Below, piece after piece: positions 9,257 to 17,756 of a DNA stretch of 64,000 bases. Position 1 is the stretch's first letter; every line of letters begins with the position of its first letter. A model generated the notes under the pieces. It was not told the DNA's origin. It ran no database searches and worked only from the letters and a program-made list of their open reading frames with translations. Source of the stretch: Microbulbifer salipaludis. GTDB taxonomy: Bacteria; Pseudomonadota; Gammaproteobacteria; Pseudomonadales; Cellvibrionaceae. Where the stretch lies: positions 992,001 to 1,056,000 of the forward strand of contig NZ_JAEKJR010000002.1 in NCBI RefSeq assembly GCF_017303155.1, written 5' to 3'. The position numbers were made by a program, and so were the translations under genes.

Positions 9257-9460
9257 TGGTTTTATCCGCAGTGCGCGGTTGGAATGATCGTCGCGCGTGT
9301 GTTTTTCGCCTTTTTTTCTCTATCGCTCCAATGCATGGCCGGTTTACCGTAGGTCAGTTGAACTTTGGCGGCGCCAGTGTGGCATTCGTTCACTTATTCC
9401 CCCTCTGCCGGATTTCCAAACCTGCCTGGGCTTGGACTGCGCGGCTCCCTCAACCGCTCG

Positions 9461-9689
9461 GGGAATCTGGCGGTTACTGATTACCCCGCCCACCCACAGC
9501 GCGTCGAGGTCGCCAAAGTGGTCACTGTGCAGATGGCCAATAAGGAGCTTGTCGAGTTTGTCGAAGGGGGTGTCGAGGCCGGATAGCCGCATCATCACCC
9601 CGGTGCCGATATCGAAGACAAACTTGGGCCCATCGCCCAGTCCCGTCAAAGATCAGAGGAATTTGCAGCGCCAGCGTTAGCCGTTTCAT
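9461..9689 (-). pseudogene. Remnant of a second metallo-beta-lactamase-fold gene
   Basis: On the minus strand, 9649-9461 encodes about 63 residues with FDIGTG, FDKLDKLLIGHLHSDHFGD and LWVGG. These align without gaps to the FDIGSGS...RLDKVFASHLHIDHVGD...HIGG segment of the intact hydrolase at 3806. There is no proper start in this frame. A short MKRLTLAL-like start at 9689 is in a different frame, and homology ends abruptly after NRQIP. About 90 N-terminal and 250 or more C-terminal residues are missing. The flanks 9257-9460 and 9690-9783 show no other gene. Confidence 0.7.
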
Positions 9690-9783
9690 ATGATCGATAC
9701 ACGAGACTCAAAATATGACTTCAGTCTAGGTGATCGAACATAACTTTTCGTCTTCAAGTGGATTTGGCGGACTCTGGTGTGTT

Positions 9784-10641
9784 TCAGCCCCGTATGCCCA
9801 ATGGTCCGGCAGGTAGGTATATGGTCTCCGGGGCAGAACTTCCCTGGCGCTGAATTTCCACCGCCACCGACGAGCCGGGCTCGGCCTGATACACCTGGGT
9901 GCGCAGGTCACCCATATGGAACACTCGCTGGTTGTTGTAACGGATGATCTTGTCCCCGGGGCGCAGCCCCGCCTCATAGGCAGGGGCACTTTCCAGCAGG
10001 TCACCAATTTCCATAGTGGTGCGTCCGCCAAAGGCCTCCAGGTACTGTTCAAACTCTGCGCGGCTTAGTTCCTGCTCGAAAACGCGGCGGGGATTGCTGT
10101 AGGTCTGCAGTTTGTTTTGCAGTTCTCTGGCACGTTCGGAGCGTTTGTCTTGCAGGTGATGGTATTCGTAGCTGAACAGCATCTGTTCATACTGGATCCG
10201 CGCCTGTTTATCGACGATAAACGCGGCCCGTTCGGCACTGAAGCCGGCGTCGGTCAGCTGGCGCATCTGGGTTTCCCGCTGGCGCTCAAAACGGCTCTGG
10301 TGGCGACTGCGGGCAGGGCGGGTGTTATTGGTGGGGGCACTTTCGCCAACGCTGGCGGAGGCATGCCGGGTTTCCGGATTGTTGGAACCCGGATCCAGCC
10401 GGTTGCTCAGCTCGTTCACCAGCTCAAGTAGCTGGCCCTGAATTTTCAGGGTTTGGTTCAGGGTGTTTTCCAGCTGTTGCACGCGCGCGCCCAGATCGGT
10501 CGGAGCATCGGTGTTGCCAGAAAGACCCGTGAAGGGCGCCGCCTCTGCGGGCGGTGATTTGGCGCTCCAGTGGGCGACAGTTGCCCCCGCGGCAAGCAAT
10601 ATTGCTGCCGCCACGGGAAGGGCGTATTTGTGCAAAATCAT
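9784..10641 (-). CDS. Membrane-anchored PDZ-domain protein
   Basis: 285 residues from ATG 10641 (an upstream in-frame TTG at 10659 would add six residues). An N-terminal signal anchor (YALPVAAAILLAAGATVA) is followed by a heptad-like coiled coil (LGARVQQLENTLNQTLKIQ) and a basic, polar linker. A further helical region follows, and a PDZ domain occupies about the last 85 residues (ESAPAYEAGLRPGDKIIRYN, then TIYLPAGPLG). The PDZ fold would bind peptide C-termini in the periplasm. No protease domain is present, so it is probably an adaptor or scaffold. No close named family is recognised. Confidence 0.7.
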   Translation of the reverse strand: MILHKYALPVAAAILLAAGATVAHWSAKSPPAEAAPFTGLSGNTDAPTDLGARVQQLENTLNQTLKIQGQLLELVNELSNRLDPGSNNPETRHASASVGESAPTNNTRPARSRHQSRFERQRETQMRQLTDAGFSAERAAFIVDKQARIQYEQMLFSYEYHHLQDKRSERARELQNKLQTYSNPRRVFEQELSRAEFEQYLEAFGGRTTMEIGDLLESAPAYEAGLRPGDKIIRYNNQRVFHMGDLRTQVYQAEPGSSVAVEIQRQGSSAPETIYLPAGPLGIRG

Positions 10642-10677
10642 GGGGTCACCGATCGACAATTTGCGGGCTTGCGCAAA

Positions 10678-11286
10678 TTATAGAAGCACCAGGTGATTGG
10701 GAAGTTCGTTCTTGATAGTGGTGGCGGGCGCCGCCTCTTCCAGCAGCTCGCCACATTTTTCTACGCAGTGCACAAAGGCCTCGCCGGTCTTGCCCTTTTT
10801 GACCTCGTGGATAAAGTTTTCCACGATCTCCTGCCAGCGCTCGTTGGTAATTTGTTCCGCCAATCCCCGATCCGCCAGAATTTCCACGTAGTGTTCCGCC
10901 TGGGACACAAAAATGAGCAGGCCAAGCCGGTCCTTGGTGCTGTGCAGCTCGTGCTCCAGAAACTGGCGTCGCGCCAGGTTGGAGGCGCGCCAGAAGCGCA
11001 CCGACTTGGGCACCAGTTTCATGGTCAGTGGGCGCCAGCGGAACAGCACCGCCAGCACGATAAACAGGATCCACTGCAAGGTAAATGCCTGCTGGTACTC
11101 GATCCACCAGGGGAGAAACTGCATCAGTGGCGCAATAAGTAGCGCCAGGAAGGCCGCCCAAAGGGTCGAGATATACAGGTAGTTGTCGGATTGGCCCGCC
11201 AGCACCGTAACAACTTCGGCATCGGTGCGGGATTCCACCTCTTTGATGGTGTCGGCGAGTTTGCGTTTTTCCTGTGCATTCAGCAT
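10678..11286 (-). CDS. TPM-domain membrane protein
   Basis: 202 residues. The start (MLNAQEKRKLADTIKEVESRTDAEVVTVLA) and the later RLGLLIFVSQAEHYVEILADRGLAE segment are those of TPM (TLP18.3/Psb32/MOLO-1) domain proteins. Two hydrophobic segments at about residues 42-60 and 70-84 split the domain, as in other short membrane TPM proteins. It is downstream of a second, secreted TPM gene (39 bp gap) and lemA, all on the same strand, so the three probably form an operon. The biochemical role of the family is not settled. Confidence 0.78.
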   Translation of the reverse strand: MLNAQEKRKLADTIKEVESRTDAEVVTVLAGQSDNYLYISTLWAAFLALLIAPLMQFLPWWIEYQQAFTLQWILFIVLAVLFRWRPLTMKLVPKSVRFWRASNLARRQFLEHELHSTKDRLGLLIFVSQAEHYVEILADRGLAEQITNERWQEIVENFIHEVKKGKTGEAFVHCVEKCGELLEEAAPATTIKNELPNHLVLL

Positions 11287-11325
11287 GGTTTTATCTCGTT
11301 GATTCCGTCGGCACTGCCGCGAAGG

Positions 11326-12081
11326 CTACCAGCCACCGGAGGCGCCACCGCCGCCAAAGCCGCCCCCGCCCCCGCCAAAGCCGCCGCCACCGAAGCCTCC
11401 GCCGCCATAGCCACCACCAAAACCGCCACCGCCATAGTAGCCGCCGTAGCGTCCGCGGCGATAACTGCTGCTGCCGTTGGGCGCGCCGAGTACCGAGCTG
11501 CCAAATATTTGCAGCATGACAAACAGCAGGAAGATACCCACCAGCAGCGCCACCTGGCGATCGCTGTCGGACTCGGTGGGCTCCGGTACATATTCGTTCC
11601 TGATGGCGGCGATAATCGACTCCACACCCGCGGTGACACCCGCATCAAAATTGCCGCTCTGGAACTGGGGCAGAATCTTGGTGTGGATAATATTGGAAGA
11701 CAGTGCATCGGTCAGCGCTCCCTCCAGCCCGTAACCCACCTCGATGCGCACCTCGCGCTCACTGGGCGCTACGATCAGCAGTACGCCGTTGTCCTTGCCT
11801 TTCTGGCCGATTTTCCAGTGTCGCCCCAGCTGGTAACCGTATTCCTCGATGGTCAGGCCCTGCAGGTCCGGCAGCGTGGCGACCACGATCTGGTTGGAGG
11901 TTTCCTTTTCCTGCTGCTGGAGCAGCTCGGTAAGCTGGTAGCGGGTGCTCTGGCTCAGCAGGTTGGCATTGTCCACCACGCGGCCACTGAGCGGCGGAAA
12001 TGAGATGTCAGCCTGCGTGAGCCCGGCCCATAGCAGGGCCGGGCATAAGCACAGGAATAGGGCGATCCTTCGGATCGTCAT
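11326..12081 (-). CDS. TPM-domain protein with glycine-rich C-terminus (YgcG family)
   Basis: 251 residues. A signal peptide (RIALFLCLCPALLWAGLTQA) precedes a TPM domain at about residues 30-165, with GRVVDNANLLS, SNQIVVATLPDLQG and VRIEVGYGLEGALTDA. A membrane helix at about 178-197 (ALLVGIFLLFVMLQIFG) is followed by a Tyr/Gly-rich tail of about 45 residues ending GASGGW, characteristic of the YgcG group. The long Gly-rich tail uses GGC/GGT repeats. It lies 15 bp downstream of lemA; LemA and YgcG-type proteins are often found together. Confidence 0.85.
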   Translation of the reverse strand: MTIRRIALFLCLCPALLWAGLTQADISFPPLSGRVVDNANLLSQSTRYQLTELLQQQEKETSNQIVVATLPDLQGLTIEEYGYQLGRHWKIGQKGKDNGVLLIVAPSEREVRIEVGYGLEGALTDALSSNIIHTKILPQFQSGNFDAGVTAGVESIIAAIRNEYVPEPTESDSDRQVALLVGIFLLFVMLQIFGSSVLGAPNGSSSYRRGRYGGYYGGGGFGGGYGGGGFGGGGFGGGGGGFGGGGASGGW

Positions 12082-12096
12082 GGGTGACCCCGCTGA

Positions 12097-12735
12097 TTAC
12101 TGGAAGTCGACTTCAGGCGCCTTCTCGGCATCTTCGCTGGTTGCCTCGAAGGTGTCGCGCAGGGGCATGTCGCTATACAGGATGCTGTGCCAGATACGAC
12201 CGGGGAAAGTGCGGATTTCCCGGTTGTAGCGTTCCACCGCGGCGATATAATCCCGGCGCGCCACGCTGATGCGGTTTTCGGTGCCTTCCAGCTGAGATTG
12301 CAGTGCGAGGAAATTCTGGTTGGCCTTGAGGTCCGGGTAGCGTTCCACCACTACCATCAGGCGGGACAGGGCACTGCTCAGCTGGGCCTGGGCCGCCTCA
12401 AATTGCTGCAGCTTGGCCGGGTCATTGATGATTCCGGAGTCCACCTGCATGGAGTTTACCTTGGCGCGGGCCTCGGTGACGGCCTCCAGGGTCTCCCGCT
12501 CGTGGGCCGCATAGGCCTTGACGGTTTTCACCAGGTTGGGAATCAGGTCGGCGCGGCGCTGATACTGGTTTTGCACCTGGGCCCAGGTGGCCTTCACATT
12601 TTCATCGTAGGTGGGGATGTTGTTGATCCCGCAGCCACTCAAGCCCAACATCAGTAGCGAAAGCAGGAGTGATTGCCAGAGACGGCGTTGTGTAAACTTT
12701 GGTTTGCCGGTGAGTGCAGAATTCATTCCATTCAT
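12097..12735 (-). CDS. LemA family lipoprotein
   Basis: 212 residues from ATG 12735; another ATG at 12726 and one at 12777 are possible. A signal sequence with lipobox LGLSGC (Cys about residue 30) is followed by the LemA hallmark region YDENVKATWAQVQNQYQRR and DLIPNLVKTVKAYAAHE. Antiparallel helices follow (LSSALSRLMVVVERYPDLKA, then ENRISVARRDYI), giving the usual four-helix LemA fold. The family's function is unclear. It heads a lemA-TPM-TPM cluster and is divergent from yaeQ. Confidence 0.87.
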   Translation of the reverse strand: MNGMNSALTGKPKFTQRRLWQSLLLSLLMLGLSGCGINNIPTYDENVKATWAQVQNQYQRRADLIPNLVKTVKAYAAHERETLEAVTEARAKVNSMQVDSGIINDPAKLQQFEAAQAQLSSALSRLMVVVERYPDLKANQNFLALQSQLEGTENRISVARRDYIAAVERYNREIRTFPGRIWHSILYSDMPLRDTFEATSEDAEKAPEVDFQ

Positions 12736-12823
12736 CCATGTTGATTCCGAACAAGACAATAATAGTCCCCAATCCATCCATATCCGGCAAGTCTGTGCTG
12801 CCGGCAGAAATCAGAGTGTAGTA

Positions 12824-13360
12824 ATGGCATTAAAAGCGACCATATTCAAGGCGAGACTCCAGATCGCTGACATGGATCGGGATTATTACGGTGAACATCT
12901 GCTTACGCTGGCGCGTCACCCTTCGGAAACCGATGAGCGAATGATGATTCGGCTGCTGGCGTTTGCGCACAATGCCAGTGAGCAGCTGGAATTTACCCGG
13001 GGTTTATCCAGCGAGGATGAGGCCGATCTGTGGCAGCACAGCCTGAGTGGCGAGATTGAAACCTGGATTGAAGTAGGCGTGCCGGCAGAGGACCGGGTTC
13101 GCAAGGCCTGCGGGCGGGCGCAGCGGGTTCTTGTGTACGCGTACGGCCAGCGCACCGCGCCGGTGTGGTGGGAGAAAATGCAATCCGCCTGTGCCCGCTT
13201 TGACAACCTGCAGGTGTTCTTCCTGCCCGCCGATGTGTGCGCGGCACTGGCCGCATTGGCGCAGCGCAATATGGAATTCAGTGTCACCATCCAGGACGGT
13301 CATCTGTGGATCGCCGACGACCGCCAGAATATTGAAGTCCTGCCACAGCGCTGGAAATAA
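12824..13360 (+). CDS. yaeQ: YaeQ family protein
   Basis: 178 residues, close to the usual YaeQ length of about 180. The start MALKATIFKARLQIADMDR at ATG 12824 and the segments YYGEHLLTLARHPSETDERM, WIEVGVPAEDRVRKACGRAQ and VFFLPADVCAALAALAQRNM match the family. YaeQ has a compact fold related to PD-(D/E)XK nucleases; its cellular role is poorly defined, and in enterics it was first noted as compensating for RfaH loss. Upstream in-frame codons back to 12611 lie across the lemA promoter side and are not used. Confidence 0.88.
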   Translation: MALKATIFKARLQIADMDRDYYGEHLLTLARHPSETDERMMIRLLAFAHNASEQLEFTRGLSSEDEADLWQHSLSGEIETWIEVGVPAEDRVRKACGRAQRVLVYAYGQRTAPVWWEKMQSACARFDNLQVFFLPADVCAALAALAQRNMEFSVTIQDGHLWIADDRQNIEVLPQRWK

Positions 13361-13448
13361 ATTTTTTATCAAGCCCGCCGGCAAGCGGGTAAGCGAACGG
13401 CCGCCTGTTGGCCAGCAAAATTCTGTCAAAAAAACACGGAGCCCGACA

Positions 13449-13931
13449 ATGCCTTCATTCGATATCGTTTCTGAAGTCGACAAACACCAGCTGACGAACG
13501 CCGTGGATCAGGTAAACCGCACTATTACCACCCGGTATGATTTCAAGGGCGCGGATGCCGAGGTCGAGATGTCCGAATTCGCCCTGACGCTCCGCGCAGA
13601 CTCGGACATGCAGGTGCAGCAAATGGTGGATATGCTGCGCGCCGCCCTGATCAAGTGCGGCATTGACCCTCTGGCGATGGATGTGGGGGAAGAGGAGCAG
13701 TCGGGCAAGCAGGTGAAAGTGGGCGTCACCCTGAAAAATGGTCTCGACAAGGAGCTGTCAAAGAAAATCGTCAAAATCATCAAGGAGGAAAAGCTCAAGG
13801 TGCAGGCCTCCATTCAGGGGGATCAGGTGCGGGTAACCGGCAAGAAGCGGGATGACCTGCAGCAAGTGATCGCTCTGTTGCGTGGCAAAGAACTGGAACA
13901 GCCTTTGCAGTTCAATAATTTCCGCGATTGA
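13449..13931 (+). CDS. yajQ: YajQ family nucleotide-binding protein
   Basis: 160 residues, standard for UPF0234/YajQ. The start MPSFDIVSEVDKHQLTNAVD at ATG 13449 and the segments TTRYDFKGADAEVE, LIKCGIDPLAMDVG and VRVTGKKRDDLQQVIALLRG are diagnostic. The family folds as two RRM-like domains and binds nucleotides; in Xanthomonas a homologue binds cyclic di-GMP. Whether this copy does so cannot be told from sequence alone. It lies 88 bp after yaeQ. Confidence 0.93.
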   Translation: MPSFDIVSEVDKHQLTNAVDQVNRTITTRYDFKGADAEVEMSEFALTLRADSDMQVQQMVDMLRAALIKCGIDPLAMDVGEEEQSGKQVKVGVTLKNGLDKELSKKIVKIIKEEKLKVQASIQGDQVRVTGKKRDDLQQVIALLRGKELEQPLQFNNFRD

Positions 13932-13961
13932 GTTGATGTCAGTGCAGCCAGGCATGGAGCC

Positions 13962-14984
13962 GTGGGGGATTTTTTGACCAAGTGTTTTCCGTTTGCATGG
14001 AGGCTGCGAGCCTGTCTTGTCGGGTTGCTGGGCGCAATGGGTTTTTACGGGACGACTGCGCTGCGCGCAGAGCCCCCGGTTCCGGTGTTGCCCGCACAAC
14101 TGCTGCATGCCTGGTGGGTGGATGGCAGTGAAGGGCTGGATCTATCCGGGCTGAGCTTTTGCCAGGGGGAGTTGTTGACCGTAGCCGATAAGTCGTCAGA
14201 GCGCATCTACCGGCTTGCGCCGGAACCCGGGCATGAGACGGTCAAGCTGCTTCCCAAAGCGGACTTTGCCCGGCCTGCACTGCCCGATGATCAGCCGGTC
14301 TCGATGAAAGCCCGTGCGCTGCATTACGCCAGCACACCGCTGAGCATGGATTTTGAAGGTATCACCTGTGATGGCCCGGATATTTTCCTGCTTAGTGAAC
14401 GTCACAACCGGATCGTGCGGTTGGATTCCGCAAGGCACAAGGGGGAGTGGATGCCCGTGCGCTGGTCAGAGTCCGCACGCAAGCAGGGATACCTTCAGCT
14501 GTTCAATGCAGAGAGCGAGGGGCTTGTTAGGGTCGGTGATGATTTCTGGGTGGCGCTGGAACGGGAACCTAGGGGGCTGTTGAAGTTGCAGCTGGGTGAC
14601 AGGGAAGGGCAGCATTTTTACCCGGTGCCGCCGGTGGCGGGGCTGGATTTTCGCGGGCGCTCGGAAGATGTGACGGCGCTGGCCTATTATGACGGCGCGC
14701 TGTTTACGCTGGAGCGCAATGCGTTTGCAGTGTGTCGCCGCTCCTTGAGTACGCTCGCTGCGCAGTGGTGTATCGAGTATCGGCATATCGAGGAAGCACC
14801 TGAAAACATTTATCGCAAAACCCATTTCGGTAAGGGCGAGGGGCTTGCGGTGAATGAACAGGGAATGTTCGTTGTGCTCGACAATAACGGCGTGAGCCGT
14901 GCCGCGGTGGCCGATGACAGCCGCGGTTTGTTGATACAGCTGGCGTTTCCAGACATCTCACCCCATACAATGACGACCGACTAG
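13962..14984 (+). CDS. Exported phytase-like esterase / SdiA-regulated-like beta-propeller protein
   Basis: About 340 residues. A signal peptide is predicted (RACLVGLLGAMGFYGTTALRA). The segments GLDLSGLSFCQGELLTVADK, DFEGITCDGPDIFLLSERHN and HFGKGEGLAVNEQGMFVVLD are the repeated blades of the esterase-like activity of phytase (pfam13449)/SdiA-regulated group of beta-propellers. The start is uncertain. GTG 13962 has only a close GGAG; TTG 13974 has GGGGGA at a better distance and keeps the signal peptide. The enzymatic activity is inferred only from the family name. It is followed after 9 bp by a uracil-DNA glycosylase-family gene. Confidence 0.6.
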   Translation: MGDFLTKCFPFAWRLRACLVGLLGAMGFYGTTALRAEPPVPVLPAQLLHAWWVDGSEGLDLSGLSFCQGELLTVADKSSERIYRLAPEPGHETVKLLPKADFARPALPDDQPVSMKARALHYASTPLSMDFEGITCDGPDIFLLSERHNRIVRLDSARHKGEWMPVRWSESARKQGYLQLFNAESEGLVRVGDDFWVALEREPRGLLKLQLGDREGQHFYPVPPVAGLDFRGRSEDVTALAYYDGALFTLERNAFAVCRRSLSTLAAQWCIEYRHIEEAPENIYRKTHFGKGEGLAVNEQGMFVVLDNNGVSRAAVADDSRGLLIQLAFPDISPHTMTTD

Positions 14985-14993
14985 TACCTTCCC

Positions 14994-15596
14994 GTGCCCC
15001 AGACCAAACTGGATACACTGCTCAACGAGGTCCGTGCCTGCCGCCTGTGCGAGCAATACTTGCCATTGGGTCCGCGTCCGGTGCTGAGTGCGGCGCGCGC
15101 TGCCCGGCTGCTGATCATCGGCCAGGCGCCTGGTACCCGGGTCCATGAGACCGGTATTCCCTGGAATGATCCCTCCGGCGACCGCTTGCGGGAGTGGCTG
15201 CAGCTTGACCGCGACCGTTTTTACGATACCGCTACCATCGCCATAATGCCTATGGGGTTCTGCTATCCCGGGCGCGGCAAAGGTGGTGACCTGCCGCCGC
15301 GGCCCGAGTGCGCTGCAACCTGGCACCGGCGCTTGCTGGACCACTTGCCGAATATCCAGTTGACCCTGTTAGTGGGGCAGTATGCCCAGCGCTACTATCT
15401 CCCGCACTGGTATGGCAGCATTACTGAGAACGTGCGCCACTACGCCGACGCCTTGCCCCACAAGCTGTTCCCACTGCCGCACCCGAGCCCGAGAAACACG
15501 CTGTGGCTCAAGCGCCGCCCCTGGTTTGAGCAGGAGGTGGTGCCGGCACTGCGCACTCAGGTTCACAAGATCTTGCAGGAGCCTGCTCGCAGGTAG
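14994..15596 (+). CDS. Family 4-like uracil-DNA glycosylase, iron-sulfur type
   Basis: 200 residues from GTG 14994. Motif 1 is seen as IIGQAPGTRVHETGIPW and the C-terminal motif as PLPHPSPRN, both of the UDG superfamily. Four cysteines (C16, C19, C90 and C106, the last pair 16 residues apart) match the 4Fe-4S ligand spacing of family 4 enzymes. Motif 1 has GQAPG rather than the usual GExPG and lacks the downstream acidic pair, so substrate range may differ. It is followed 12 bp later by ung, making a tandem of two unrelated-in-detail UDG-fold genes. Confidence 0.75.
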   Translation: MPQTKLDTLLNEVRACRLCEQYLPLGPRPVLSAARAARLLIIGQAPGTRVHETGIPWNDPSGDRLREWLQLDRDRFYDTATIAIMPMGFCYPGRGKGGDLPPRPECAATWHRRLLDHLPNIQLTLLVGQYAQRYYLPHWYGSITENVRHYADALPHKLFPLPHPSPRNTLWLKRRPWFEQEVVPALRTQVHKILQEPARR

Positions 15597-15608
15597 GTTG
15601 ATAGGTTT

Positions 15609-16331
15609 ATGTCACTTCCCGGAAACATCAAAATCCACCCATCCTGGTATGCCGTGCTGCAGCCGGAATTCGGTAAACCCTATATGGGGGCGTTGCGAGA
15701 TTTCCTGCAGCAGGAAAAGCAGGCGGGCAAGGCCATCTTTCCCCCCAGTGAACAGGTTTTTAACGCATTCAACTCCACGCCGTTCGACCAGGTCAAAGTG
15801 GTCATCCTCGGGCAGGACCCGTATCACGGCGCGGGCCAGGCCCACGGCCTGTGCTTTTCCGTGATGCCTGGTGTGCGTGTGCCGCCGTCATTAAAAAATA
15901 TTTACAAAGAGATGGAATCGGATCTCGGTATCACCGCGCCGGACCACGGTTGCCTGCAACCCTGGGCAGAGCAGGGGGTGCTGCTGCTCAATGCGACGCT
16001 GACCGTGGAAGAAAGCAACGCGGGCGCGCATCAGGGGCGCGGCTGGGAACAATTCACCGATGCCGCGATTCACGCACTGGCGGAGCTGCGGGAAGGACTG
16101 GTGTTTATTCTGTGGGGAAGTTACGCGCAGAAAAAGGGCGGGTTTATTGATGACCGCAAGCACCTGGTGTTGCGCGGCCCGCATCCGTCACCGCTATCCG
16201 CCCACCGGGGTTTCTTCGGTACCCGTCCATTTTCCCAGGCCAATGCGTACCTGCAGGAGCGCGGTCAAGCGCCAATCAATTGGGCGTTGCCTCCCGCCAG
16301 TGCGCTGCAGCGGGTGGCGGCGGCGCTCTGA
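15609..16331 (+). CDS. ung: Uracil-DNA glycosylase, family 1
   Basis: Removes uracil from DNA to start base excision repair. 240 residues, slightly longer than E. coli Ung. The water-activating loop [20 protein letters not shown] (catalytic Asp70) and the C-terminal [15 protein letters not shown] loop containing the catalytic His are intact. [17 protein letters not shown] provides the uracil-recognition Asn. The ATG at 15609 is 12 bp after the preceding UDG-family gene. Confidence 0.97.
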   Translation: MSLPGNIKIHPSWYAVLQPEFGKPYMGALRDFLQQEKQAGKAIFPPSEQVFNAFNSTPFDQVKVVILGQDPYHGAGQAHGLCFSVMPGVRVPPSLKNIYKEMESDLGITAPDHGCLQPWAEQGVLLLNATLTVEESNAGAHQGRGWEQFTDAAIHALAELREGLVFILWGSYAQKKGGFIDDRKHLVLRGPHPSPLSAHRGFFGTRPFSQANAYLQERGQAPINWALPPASALQRVAAAL

Positions 16332-16343
16332 TAGGGCCGTGCG

Positions 16344-17393
16344 CTACGCCAGCGGGTCGGCATCCGCGTCGTAGGGCAACTCCAGTAACTCGAGTACGCG
16401 TCCGTCGGAGAGTTGCAGGCTCTCGCCATCGGCGACTTTGCTCTTGGTCAGTACCGCGAGCAGTTCAATCACCTCGCCACCGCTGGCAAATACAATATTG
16501 CCCACGCTGGAGCCGCCGCCCGGCAGAAATATTTCGGCACCGGGCGCCGGCACCGTGCCCGCGTCAATGCGCGCGCGGTACATGCGCCGTTTGGCGGCGC
16601 CCAGGAATTGCATACGCGCGACCACTTCCTGCCCGGTATAGCAGCCTTTCTTAAAGCTTACCCCGCCCAGCAGATGCAGATTGAGCATCTGCGGGATAAA
16701 CGTCTCACTGGTGCTCTCGAACAGCAGGGGCAGGCCGGCTTCGATCAGATGCGTTTGCCACTGCCGGTAGCCCGCGGGAACGGCGGGATTGCCGCTCAGT
16801 GCTTGCCACAGGTCTGCGGCCTGCAAGGCGGGCACCTGAAGCAATACCATGCGTTCATTCACGCAGGCCGCGACGGCGCGCTGGCCATTGTGGTCGAAAG
16901 TGCGCAACTGCCCCGGCATCAGGTCGGTACCGGCACTGTTGGAGAGGCTCAAAAGCTGGCTGGCGGCCTTGCCGGCGTCCCGGCCACACAGGGCGAGCCA
17001 GCGTTGCTCGCTGCTGATGTCGGCAAGTTCGGCCTTGAAGAAGACCGCATACTTTTTCAGTGCGTTGAGGGCCGTCGATACCAGATCGCGCGGCAGCAAA
17101 AGCACGAATTCACCTTGGTCGATTTTCAGTGCGTAGAAGGCGCTGATCATCCGCCCTTTGGGGTTACAGTGGCTGCCGAGTGTCAGTTGCTCGTCGGGCA
17201 AATTGACCAGATCACAGGTGAGCTGGCCCTGCAGGAATTTCTGGCTGTCCGGGCCTGAAACGGAAATCGCACCCATGGGGGTGAGGTCGATCAGTTGCAG
17301 GTCCTTGTCAGAGCCGGGTTCAAACTCTGCGGCACCGTCGACCCACCGGGCGCCCTGGCTGCCGAGATAATCCTGCCACTGTTGTTGATCCAT
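16344..17393 (-). CDS. ygfZ: tRNA-modifying protein YgfZ (folate-dependent)
   Basis: 349 residues from ATG 17393 (MDQQQWQDYL...). The family signature KGCYTGQE is at residues 249-256 with the conserved Cys251. The fold resembles the aminomethyltransferase T-protein. YgfZ binds folate and supports iron-sulfur enzymes such as MiaB. An upstream ATG at 17462 would add 23 residues that overlap the divergent promoter of sdhE, so the shorter form is preferred. The start is divergent from sdhE, with 117 bp between; this ygfZ/sdhE pairing is conserved in gammaproteobacteria. Confidence 0.94.
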   Translation of the reverse strand: MDQQQWQDYLGSQGARWVDGAAEFEPGSDKDLQLIDLTPMGAISVSGPDSQKFLQGQLTCDLVNLPDEQLTLGSHCNPKGRMISAFYALKIDQGEFVLLLPRDLVSTALNALKKYAVFFKAELADISSEQRWLALCGRDAGKAASQLLSLSNSAGTDLMPGQLRTFDHNGQRAVAACVNERMVLLQVPALQAADLWQALSGNPAVPAGYRQWQTHLIEAGLPLLFESTSETFIPQMLNLHLLGGVSFKKGCYTGQEVVARMQFLGAAKRRMYRARIDAGTVPAPGAEIFLPGGGSSVGNIVFASGGEVIELLAVLTKSKVADGESLQLSDGRVLELLELPYDADADPLA

Positions 17394-17510
17394 GCTGAGC
17401 TCGCTGTTTTTTACTGCAAATGGGTGTCCGCAGTATCTGGGGGTTTTGCCGCGGGATTTCAACTACCGCTATACTGCGCGCAATTCGCAACCTGTGTTTG
17501 AGAGAGAAGT

Positions 17511-17756
17511 ATGGATCGCAATCGCCTGTTTTGGGCCTGCCGTCGCGGCATGTTGGAGCTGGATCTGGTTTTGCTGCCATTTCTGGAGAATGTGTACGAG
17601 ACTCTCTCCGAGGATGACAAGCAGCGCTTCATCAAGCTGCTGGACGAGCAGGATCAGGATCTGTTCGGCTGGTTCCTGCGCCGGGAAGACCCGCAAGACC
17701 CGGAGCTGAAGAAAATCGTGCAGATTATCCGTGACAACACCGGTCTGCAGGACTGA
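17511..17756 (+). CDS. sdhE: FAD assembly factor SdhE
   Basis: 81 residues, typical of the family. The RGMLELD sequence near residue 12 is the RGxxE motif needed for covalent flavinylation of succinate dehydrogenase and fumarate reductase flavoproteins. FIKLLDEQDQDLFGWFLRR is the conserved second half. The GTG start of the next gene (17731) lies inside this gene's end, indicating a sdhE-ygfX operon. Confidence 0.95.
   Translation: MDRNRLFWACRRGMLELDLVLLPFLENVYETLSEDDKQRFIKLLDEQDQDLFGWFLRREDPQDPELKKIVQIIRDNTGLQD

Noticed and set aside
11191..12003. Plus-strand 270-codon frame rich in Ala and Thr opposite the TPM genes
   Set aside because: It crosses two real minus-strand genes and their spacer, and its repeats mirror the Gly-rich tail of the TPM protein.
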